In this document: positions 5,423 to 11,142 of the stretch, piece by piece
How positions within the stretch are numbered: the stretch's first letter is position 1
Layout of the letters: each line of letters starts with the position of its first letter
DNA from: Ignavibacteriaceae bacterium
Lineage (GTDB): Bacteria > Bacteroidota > Ignavibacteria > Ignavibacteriales > Ignavibacteriaceae
DNA length: 11,142 nt
Reading direction: 5' to 3'
Assembly: GCA_022865965.1 (NCBI GenBank)
Contig: JALHTS010000491.1
Coordinates: 1 to 11,142 of the forward strand
Program-made: the position numbers and the translations under genes
The notes under the pieces: generated by a model
Databases searched by the model: none
What the model saw: the letters and a program-made list of their open reading frames with translations, nothing else
What the model was told of the DNA's origin: nothing

Positions 5423-6848
5423 AGAAAATCTGCTGAAGAATTTATTTAAGAAGCATTTTAAAAATGAAGCTATCAATTATGACCAACTTCCCCCTTCCGG
5501 TTCTAACAGAGAATATTACCGACTTAAAAATGATGCGGTTTCAGCTATTGGAGTTTATAATAATGATAGAAAAGAAAATGATGCATTCATATCTTTTACT
5601 AAACAGTTTATTGCAAACAAATTAACTGTGCCTCAACTTTATGAAGAGCAACTTGATGCTGATGTTTATTTACTTGAAGATCTTGGCGATGAAACTCTAT
5701 TCAGTAAAATTGTAAAATTAAGAAGTGAAGATGATCCTGATGATCAAATAATTGACTTATATAAGAATGTTTTAACAGAACTGCCAAAGTTCCAGGTTGA
5801 TGCCGCAAAAGATTTTGATTACACTCATTGTTATCCAAGAAAAAAATTTGACCGGCAATCGATGTTATGGGATTTGAGTTACTTCAAATATTATTTTCTT
5901 AAGCTTGCAAAAATTTCCTTCAACGAACAATTAATTGAAGATGACTTTCATAATTTCACAAATTTTTTACTTTCAGCCGACTCAAAATATTTTCTTTACA
6001 GAGATTACCAGTCACGTAATATTATGCTGAAAGATGATAAATCGTATTTTATAGATTATCAGGGCGGTAGAAAAGGTCCGCTGCAATATGATGTAGCATC
6101 TCTTCTTTTTGATGCTAAAGCTGAACTTACTTTTGAAATGAGAACCGAACTTCTTGAATTTTATATATCACTTATAAAAGATAAATACGGAATTGATAAG
6201 TATAGTTTTATAGAGTATTACAAGCCATTCATTCTTATAAGAATTCTTCAGGCAATGGGGGCATACGGATTTAGAGGATTTTATGAACGTAAATCTCACT
6301 TCTTGAAAAGCATTCCTCCTGCATTAAATAATATGGAATGGCTGCTTAACAATTGGGATACTTCATTAAAGCTGCCTCATTTATTCAAATGTCTTGAACA
6401 GATGATAAATTCTGATGAATTACGAAAGCATGATTATCCGCTTCTTCATGAAAGCGACCTAACTGTCAGTATCAAAAGTTTTTCATACAAGAAACAAATT
6501 CCTAAAGACCATTCCGGTAATGGCGGCGGATTTGTTTTTGATTGCCGCGCAATTCACAATCCGGGAAGGTATGAACAATACAAACATCAAACAGGAAGAG
6601 ATGAAGATGTAATCGATTTTCTAAAGAAAGAAAGTGATATAGATAAGTTTTTAGAGAATGTTTTTCAGTTGGTTGATTTATCTGTTGAGAATTATATAAC
6701 AAGAGGATTTAAGAATTTAATGGTTAGTTTTGGATGTACTGGCGGTCAGCATCGATCAGTTTACTGCGCTGAAGAGTTAGCAAAACATCTTCATGATAAA
6801 TACAAAGTAAAAGTGCAGTTAATGCATACAGAGCTTGGTAAGGAATGA
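5415..6848 (+). CDS. AmgK-like aminoglycoside-phosphotransferase-fold sugar kinase fused to a RapZ-type C-terminal domain
   Basis: A 477-residue two-domain protein. Residues about 1-315 have the APH fold and resemble AmgK, the anomeric N-acetylmuramate/N-acetylglucosamine kinase: PSGSNREYYRL (27-37, nucleotide loop), VYLLEDLGD (84-92, hinge), YRDYQSRN (195-202, Asp197 catalytic, Tyr instead of the usual His) and FIDYQGGRKGPLQYDVASL (212-230, Asp214 for metal). Residues about 350-477 match the C-terminal domain of RapZ/YvcJ: SFSYKKQIP, GFVFDCRAIHNPGR, TGRDEDVIDFL and GCTGGQHRSVY (440-450). In E. coli RapZ this domain binds glucosamine-6-phosphate and small RNA. Here the N-terminal P-loop domain of RapZ is replaced by a kinase, and the chain ends MHTELGKE, without the basic tail of E. 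coli RapZ. The start overlaps the acetyltransferase gene by 8 bases and a MurU-like gene begins 4 bases after the stop, so amino-sugar salvage is the likely role. Confidence 0.88.
   Translation: MNKENLLKNLFKKHFKNEAINYDQLPPSGSNREYYRLKNDAVSAIGVYNNDRKENDAFISFTKQFIANKLTVPQLYEEQLDADVYLLEDLGDETLFSKIVKLRSEDDPDDQIIDLYKNVLTELPKFQVDAAKDFDYTHCYPRKKFDRQSMLWDLSYFKYYFLKLAKISFNEQLIEDDFHNFTNFLLSADSKYFLYRDYQSRNIMLKDDKSYFIDYQGGRKGPLQYDVASLLFDAKAELTFEMRTELLEFYISLIKDKYGIDKYSFIEYYKPFILIRILQAMGAYGFRGFYERKSHFLKSIPPALNNMEWLLNNWDTSLKLPHLFKCLEQMINSDELRKHDYPLLHESDLTVSIKSFSYKKQIPKDHSGNGGGFVFDCRAIHNPGRYEQYKHQTGRDEDVIDFLKKESDIDKFLENVFQLVDLSVENYITRGFKNLMVSFGCTGGQHRSVYCAEELAKHLHDKYKVKVQLMHTELGKE
6840..6844 (+). promoter_or_regulatory. 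Ribosome binding site deciding the nucleotidyltransferase start
   Basis: AAGGA inside the end of the kinase gene, eight bases before the ATG at 6853. It supports that ATG over the in-frame TTG at 6835, which would add six residues ahead of the conserved N-terminus. Confidence 0.55.
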
Positions 6849-6852
6849 AGTA

Positions 6853-7596
6853 ATGAATGCAATGATCCTCGCCGCTGGAATGGGGACAAGGCTTAAACCT
6901 TTAACCGACAGCATTCCCAAAGCTCTTGTTGAAGTAGGCGGGAAAACTCTTCTTGAATTATCTATAACAAAACTTCTTAGCCACGGATTTGAAAACATTA
7001 TTATAAATGTTCACCATTTCGATGAAATGATTATTTCTTACTTAAAAGAAAAAAATAATTTTGGTGCGAATGTTACGATTTCAGATGAAAGTAAATTACT
7101 TCTAGATACAGGCGGCGGATTAAAACAAATTGCCAAACTTATTGATTCTACTAAACCAATACTTGTATATAATGTTGATATAATTACAAATCTTAATTTA
7201 ATTGACCTATACAAACATCACTCAGAATCCGATAATCTTGCAACACTTGCAGTCCGAAAAAGAAAAACAAATCGCTATCTTCTTTTTGACAGAGGTAATG
7301 TTTTATGTGGATGGATAAATAAAACTACAAAAGAAGAAAAAATTGTCAGAGATTATTTTAACAAGTTGTATGAGTATGCTTTCAGCGGGATACAGGTTGT
7401 TAGTCCAGATATTTTTAATTTGATGCCAAGAACAAAAATATTTTCAATTATTGATTTGTATTTAAAACTTGCACCAAAATTTTTAATAGAAGGATATGAT
7501 CACACAATTTCACAATGGGTTGATGTTGGTAAATTAGAAAATCTGAAAGCAGCAGAAAAACTTCTAACAAAGATTAGAAATAACGATCTAGCTTAA
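6853..7596 (+). CDS. MurU-like sugar-1-phosphate nucleotidyltransferase
   Basis: A 247-residue cytoplasmic NTP_transferase family enzyme that would join a sugar-1-phosphate to a nucleotide. The N-terminus AMILAAGMGTRLKPLT (3-18) is the nucleotide-binding signature, followed by PKALVEVGGK with Lys23. LDTGGGLKQ (85-92) is the sugar/base-binding segment shared with MurU, NVDI has the metal-binding Asp109, and QWVDVGKLENL gives the second metal Asp224. Length and motifs fit MurU (UDP-MurNAc synthesis from MurNAc-1-P) better than the longer RfbA or GlmU enzymes; a mannose- or heptose-1-phosphate guanylyltransferase of the HddC type is the main alternative. The gene lies 4 bases after the kinase/RapZ gene, and the AmgK-MurU pair is a known peptidoglycan recycling route. 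Its last 23 bases overlap the end of the convergent lptB gene. Confidence 0.85.
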   Translation: MNAMILAAGMGTRLKPLTDSIPKALVEVGGKTLLELSITKLLSHGFENIIINVHHFDEMIISYLKEKNNFGANVTISDESKLLLDTGGGLKQIAKLIDSTKPILVYNVDIITNLNLIDLYKHHSESDNLATLAVRKRKTNRYLLFDRGNVLCGWINKTTKEEKIVRDYFNKLYEYAFSGIQVVSPDIFNLMPRTKIFSIIDLYLKLAPKFLIEGYDHTISQWVDVGKLENLKAAEKLLTKIRNNDLA

Positions 7597-8311
7597 ACTT
7601 CTCACCAAGATATAATTTTTTTACTTCTTCATCTTCAGCAAGCGAATTAGCATCACCCTGTTTAAAAATCTTTCCGTCAATAAGAATGTATGCATTATCA
7701 ACAATACTTAAAGTTTCGTGTACGTTATGATCTGTGATCAGAACGCCTATTCCCCTGTTCTTCAGGTTAGCAACAATAACCATAATATCTTCAACTGCAA
7801 TTGGATCAACGCCTGCAAAAGGTTCATCCAGCAAAATGAAACTCGGATCGGTTGCAAGTGCCCTTGCAATTTCTGTCCTTCTTCTTTCTCCACCGCTTAA
7901 CTGAAATCCCATACTTTTTCTAATGTATGAAATAGATAATTCTTCAAGAAGTTCGTCACATTTTTCTTTTCTCTGTTTTGCATCAAGTTTTGTCATTTCA
8001 AGAACAGCAAGTAAATTATCTTCAACCGACAATCTTCTGAAAATGGATGCTTCCTGCGGCAAGTAACCAATTCCCATTCTTGCTCGCTTATACATCGGTA
8101 CGGATGTAATTTCTTCATCATCAAGAAAAACTTTTCCGGATTCAGGCTTTATCATTCCGGTTATCATGTAAAAAGTTGTTGTTTTACCGGCACCGTTAGG
8201 ACCAAGCAATCCGACAATCTCACCTTTAGAAACTTTTACAGATGCTTTATCTACAACTGCTCTTTTCTTATAAACTTTTACAAGATTTTCACTGCGTAGT
8301 GTTGTCGCCAT
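7574..8311 (-). CDS. lptB: LptB, ATPase of the LPS transport ABC exporter
   Basis: A 245-residue ATP-binding subunit, near the 241 of E. coli LptB. It powers extraction of lipopolysaccharide from the inner membrane together with LptF and LptG, whose genes are not in this window. Visible motifs are Walker A GPNGAGKT (37-44, Lys43), Q-loop LPQEASIFRRLSVEDN (Gln86), signature LSGGE (138-142), Walker B FILLDEP (158-164, Glu163), FAGVDPIAV and the switch ITDHNVHE (His195). The YLPQEASIFRRL segment and the DHNVxET region are characteristic of LptB rather than general ABC ATPases. The start lies 22 bases inside the 3' end of the upstream OstA-like gene, so translation is probably coupled. The stop is buried in the convergent nucleotidyltransferase gene. 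All catalytic residues are present. Confidence 0.96.
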   Translation of the reverse strand: MATTLRSENLVKVYKKRAVVDKASVKVSKGEIVGLLGPNGAGKTTTFYMITGMIKPESGKVFLDDEEITSVPMYKRARMGIGYLPQEASIFRRLSVEDNLLAVLEMTKLDAKQRKEKCDELLEELSISYIRKSMGFQLSGGERRRTEIARALATDPSFILLDEPFAGVDPIAVEDIMVIVANLKNRGIGVLITDHNVHETLSIVDNAYILIDGKIFKQGDANSLAEDEEVKKLYLGEKFKLDRYF

Positions 8312-9722
8312 TTTCGTTTTTCTCTTCTTTTACATTATCAAATGAAATTATTGATCTCAAGAGATCTTCTTTAACCGGTCTGTTTTCAATAAAATTAAAG
8401 CGTGGAAGCATAAATGAACGTTCATTGCCGATCACCTGCGGTTCGGGATAATATTCACTGACAGGTTGTCCATATAATCTTACTTCACTTACCTGGTTGT
8501 CCTCAAAGTAAACTACAGCAGAGTGCGAGTTTGATTTTGTCAATCCGTTTGCTTCATCTTCTTCAAACAAATTATAGATGCTGTATACTGTTCCGTAAAA
8601 TTCGCTTCGATTTATTTTATTATCAACGAAGTAAATCAATACTCTGCTGCCTGAGGATTGATCATATCTTTGCTGGTAGTTTTCGTTTTGTGAGAGTAAA
8701 AACGCATTACCCTCTACTTCAAGCATTATGATTTTATTATCTTCAAGATGAATAATAATCGAATCCCCCGTTAACTGTGATGTTTCATACCACAGAACCG
8801 GTTGACGTGCTTCAGGATTAATTTTACTAGTTATAATTTTATCTTCACTTCTGATGTAAATAGTTTTATCATTATCAGATGCAAATTCTACGCGAATGAT
8901 TTTTACTGAATCAGTTGCGATAAAAATATCGGCAGTATCACGGAAAGATTCCATAGTTAGTGAATTGATAAGCAATGTATCAATAGCAATCACTTCCACA
9001 GAATCTTCATCCAGAGTAATAGCAGAATCAATTTGCATTAAGACCGGATTAAGTTTTATTAAAGTATATTTGCGCTTCCTGTAATCTTCAAGATGTCCAC
9101 CAAATATTGAAGTATTATTTTTAATGTTAGTAATCTTAACATTACTATTAGCATAAGTAATTTCGGTATTTCTGAAATGCTCAAGAGAATCTGCTTCTAT
9201 TATATTTTCAGCATCAACAATTTTTACATTAGCAACCGCAACAGCGTAATCACGTTGCTTATAATAAGTAAGTTCATCGGAAGTTAAAGTAGTTGTAGTA
9301 TCGTAAAGTGTTACATTCGACTGGAAGAAAGCTCTGTCTTCATTGAAAAAATATTGTCCGCTGTCGGCAGTTAAAATAACCTTTCTGTCGTCAAGCATAA
9401 CACCGTCTGTACTTCTGGACATTTTCTGGTTTCCGTAGTAAAAACCTTTTTCTGTTTTGATTATAAGAGTATCCTGTGTAGCGATAACATTTCCAATAAG
9501 TTCCGCATCATTACGTCCCAAATATTGAATAGCTTTATTACATGTTATACGAACATTTCCCTGAGTTAAAACAACATTTCCGAACACTTCACGAATTAAT
9601 ACGCCTTCAATAAATTTGCCTACAAGACTGTCACCTGTAACAACAATCATTTCCGTTTCAGTCTGCGCGAACAAACTAAAGTAGAATGACAATATTAAGA
9701 TTAATGAATAGATAAATTTCAT
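8289..9722 (-). CDS. OstA-like LPS-transport protein (long LptA-family protein)
   Basis: A 477-residue exported protein with signal peptide 1-19 (cleavage near LFA|QTE). Residues about 30-220 are LptA/OstA-type beta-jellyroll sequence, with repeating units that start xNV (or DGV) and contain an Asp and an aromatic near the middle, such as LTSDELTYY. In the LPS transport system this fold carries lipopolysaccharide across the periplasm from LptC to LptD. E. coli LptA is 185 residues; this protein is much longer, as OstA-like proteins of Bacteroidota are. The C-terminal half has a second repeat type built around a DN turn: HLEDNKIIMLEVEG (325-338), YFVDNKI (364-370) and YFEDNQVSEVRLYG (405-418). 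The start at 9722 gives the cleanest signal peptide and leaves one base after the lptC stop; ATGs at 9737 and 9749 would add 5 or 9 residues. It may act as LptA, possibly spanning more of the periplasm alone. Confidence 0.85.
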   Translation of the reverse strand: MKFIYSLILILSFYFSLFAQTETEMIVVTGDSLVGKFIEGVLIREVFGNVVLTQGNVRITCNKAIQYLGRNDAELIGNVIATQDTLIIKTEKGFYYGNQKMSRSTDGVMLDDRKVILTADSGQYFFNEDRAFFQSNVTLYDTTTTLTSDELTYYKQRDYAVAVANVKIVDAENIIEADSLEHFRNTEITYANSNVKITNIKNNTSIFGGHLEDYRKRKYTLIKLNPVLMQIDSAITLDEDSVEVIAIDTLLINSLTMESFRDTADIFIATDSVKIIRVEFASDNDKTIYIRSEDKIITSKINPEARQPVLWYETSQLTGDSIIIHLEDNKIIMLEVEGNAFLLSQNENYQQRYDQSSGSRVLIYFVDNKINRSEFYGTVYSIYNLFEEDEANGLTKSNSHSAVVYFEDNQVSEVRLYGQPVSEYYPEPQVIGNERSFMLPRFNFIENRPVKEDLLRSIISFDNVKEEKNENGDNTTQ

Positions 9723-9723
9723 T

Positions 9724-10257
9724 TTAAATATCTTCATTACTAGTAACAAAGGTTATTCTGTAAATAACATAATTTCGAAGGGATTGATCGGATTCAAATC
9801 CATAACCTTCAATTTTTTCTTTTGGTGTTATAATTCTTACAAATTTATCAGATACAATTTTCCTATCGATATTCCGCCACATTAATTCATCTGTAATCAG
9901 AGTAACACTGTCGCTGACAGCAACAACACTGTCAATTGCCCAAAGATTATTTGTTCTGTCATCCACTCTACCGCGTAAGGAATTTAAAGTTGTAGTTTTA
10001 ATTTCATTCTCATCAAAAAAATCAATTTTTATTTTATCATCAAGCAAGGTTTCTTTTGCTTCTTCAAATACTCTTAAATGACCGGCATTCATTATGGCTT
10101 TTATCTTTCCTGAATCAGAAAAGGTTATTACTGAATTCCAGCTTTCCTGCGCGGGAAGTTCTTCCACTTTGATGGATGCATCAACTGCAGGTTTAACACG
10201 CTCACTTGTACAATGAGTCAGCAAAATTAAAAACAATAGTGACAAGATAATTTTCAT
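9724..10257 (-). CDS. lptC: LptC-family LPS export protein
   Basis: A 177-residue protein whose N-terminus is a short hydrophobic segment (2-14) ending LLTHC with Cys16, so it is either a membrane-anchored protein like E. coli LptC or a lipoprotein with an atypical His before the Cys. The rest is beta-strand rich and follows the LptC pattern: GKIKAIMNAGHLRVFEE, LLDDKIKIDFFDE, LRGRVDDRTNNLWAIDSV and LITDELMWRNIDRKIVSDKFVRI, ending in IEGYGFESDQSL. The TDELxW...KIxSDxxVxI and GxGFESD segments recur across LptC homologues. The protein passes LPS from the LptBFG exporter to the LptA bridge. Its ATG overlaps the kdsD stop by 4 bases (ATGA) and the OstA-like gene follows after 1 base, so it sits in one operon. 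Assignment rests on motif pattern and gene order. Confidence 0.88.
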   Translation of the reverse strand: MKIILSLLFLILLTHCTSERVKPAVDASIKVEELPAQESWNSVITFSDSGKIKAIMNAGHLRVFEEAKETLLDDKIKIDFFDENEIKTTTLNSLRGRVDDRTNNLWAIDSVVAVSDSVTLITDELMWRNIDRKIVSDKFVRIITPKEKIEGYGFESDQSLRNYVIYRITFVTSNEDI

Positions 10258-11142
10258 CTTCTTTGCAAACCAAGATTTATTAAGTCATGAAGGTGAATAA
10301 TTCCTATTGGTTTATTTTCGTTGCTGGTAATAATCAAACTTGTGATTTTAAAATTTTCCATCTGCTGAAGTGCAAATGACGCAAGATATTCATCTTTCAT
10401 TACCTTGGGATTTTTTGTCATGACTTCCTTTGCTATAAGATCTTTAATATCCATAGTTTTTTCGAGGAGTCTTCTCAAATCACCATCAGTAATAATTCCG
10501 GTTAAAATTGCTTTTTCATTGACTACGGCAGTTACACCTAATCTTTTAGAAGTTATTTCAAAAATTACATCTTTGAGAGGAGTATCTTCATATACAATTG
10601 GAATTTTTTCTCCAGTTATCATAATCTCTTTAATCTTCAGCGATAACCTTTTACCAAGACTTCCGCCCGGATGGAGAAAAGCGAAATCCTCAGGAGTGAA
10701 GCCGCGTTTTTCTAAAAGTGCAACTGAAAGAGCATCACCCATTACAAGCGTTGCCGTTGTTGATGAAGTGGGAGCAAGGTCATAAGGACAAGCTTCTTCT
10801 TTGACACTAATGTTCAAAAAAATATCAGAAGATTTAACCAGATTTGAGTTTGGATTACCGCAGATTGCTATTATCGCTACATTCAATCTTTTGAACATCG
10901 GGAGCAAGTTAGAAATTTCTTCAGTCTCTCCGCTCTTTGAAATTAGCATAACAACATCTTCTTTACGAACCATTCCAAGATCACCGTGCAGTGCGTCCGT
11001 CGGATGAAGATAAATTGCCGCTGTTCCGGTTGAGTTTAGAGTTGCAACAATTTTACGTGCAACAATACCAGACTTTCCCATTCCGGTTAGAACAACTCTT
11101 CCCTTCGATGCAAGAATAGTTTCCACAGCTTTAACAAACTCT
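10254..11142 (-). CDS. kdsD: KdsD, arabinose-5-phosphate isomerase (5' end outside window)
   Basis: This enzyme interconverts D-ribulose-5-phosphate and D-arabinose-5-phosphate, the first step towards Kdo of the LPS inner core. The frame stays open to the window edge (EFVKAVETILASKGRV), so the GTG at 11126 is internal; by comparison with E. coli KdsD (328 residues) a few dozen N-terminal residues are missing. The SIS domain shows GMGKSG with the catalytic-site Lys, HPTDALHGDLGMV, ISKSGETEEI (Glu), KEEACPYDLAPTSSTTATL (Glu), and FAFLHPGGSLGKRL (His), all matching the known isomerase site. Two CBS domains follow: IMITGEKIPIVYEDTPL to IITDGDLRRLLEK, and VMTKNPKV to IGIIHLHDLINLG. It leads the operon with lptC, the OstA-like gene and lptB. 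In enterobacteria kdsC lies between kdsD and lptC; here the two genes overlap directly. Confidence 0.95.
   Translation of the reverse strand, partial: EFVKAVETILASKGRVVLTGMGKSGIVARKIVATLNSTGTAAIYLHPTDALHGDLGMVRKEDVVMLISKSGETEEISNLLPMFKRLNVAIIAICGNPNSNLVKSSDIFLNISVKEEACPYDLAPTSSTTATLVMGDALSVALLEKRGFTPEDFAFLHPGGSLGKRLSLKIKEIMITGEKIPIVYEDTPLKDVIFEITSKRLGVTAVVNEKAILTGIITDGDLRRLLEKTMDIKDLIAKEVMTKNPKVMKDEYLASFALQQMENFKITSLIITSNENKPIGIIHLHDLINLGLQRR

Noticed and set aside
8896..9084. Ser/Ile-rich plus-strand frames opposite the OstA-like gene, and similar frames opposite kdsD (10405-10785, 10801-11007)
   Set aside because: They are antisense to strongly supported coding sequences and show no signal, domain or ribosome site.
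1..11142. CRISPR arrays, tRNA/rRNA genes, insertion sequences, attachment sites, toxin-antitoxin or defence genes
   Set aside because: Reading both strands gave no regularly spaced direct repeats, no tRNA-like pattern and no transposase, integrase or defence motif; nearly all the sequence is explained by the listed genes.

Overview
The window is AT-rich (roughly one third G+C by eye), densely coded and Gram-negative in character. It carries an LPS-export locus (kdsD, lptC, a long LptA/OstA-like protein, lptB), several probable lipoproteins, and promoter-like motifs of the TAnnTTTG type used by the Bacteroidota group. The long OstA-like protein, the beta-helix lipoprotein ending in a GTRNDQGAYGGP tail, and the kinase with a RapZ-type C-terminal domain all suit the Bacteroidota/Ignavibacteriota (FCB) lineage. 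Ignavibacteria is my best guess, from family resemblance only. No tRNA, rRNA, CRISPR array or mobile element was seen, and no gap between genes exceeds about 210 bases.

Layout. (1) Plus strand, 2-1550: the 3' part of a low-molecular-weight phosphotyrosine phosphatase gene, overlapped by a fructosamine-kinase family gene (a plausible protein-deglycation pair), then a small membrane protein. An inverted repeat at 1576-1616 separates this block from the next. (2) Minus strand, 3815-1641: a secreted CBM20-like esterase, then a two-domain FKBP prolyl isomerase lipoprotein with its own promoter-like motif. (3) Plus strand, 3912-7596: a beta-helix lipoprotein, a RimJ/RimL-type acetyltransferase, a fusion of an AmgK-like sugar kinase with a RapZ-type C-terminal domain, and a MurU-like sugar-1-phosphate nucleotidyltransferase, all tightly packed. 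(4) Minus strand, 11142-7574: kdsD (its 5' end lies outside the window), lptC, the OstA-like gene and lptB, joined by overlaps or 1-base spacing. The ends of blocks 3 and 4 overlap by 23 bases.

How the genes may work together. Block 4 covers one step of Kdo synthesis plus the bridge and motor parts of the LPS transporter. Kinase plus nucleotidyltransferase in block 3 resembles the AmgK-MurU route, which turns free amino sugars recovered from peptidoglycan into UDP-sugars. The new element is that the kinase carries, in the same chain, a domain that in E. coli RapZ binds glucosamine-6-phosphate. This suggests amino-sugar salvage controlled by a built-in metabolite sensor, and it is the best candidate here for an unusual system. 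A second observation is that the OstA-like protein contains six N-terminal units with an exact 29-residue period.
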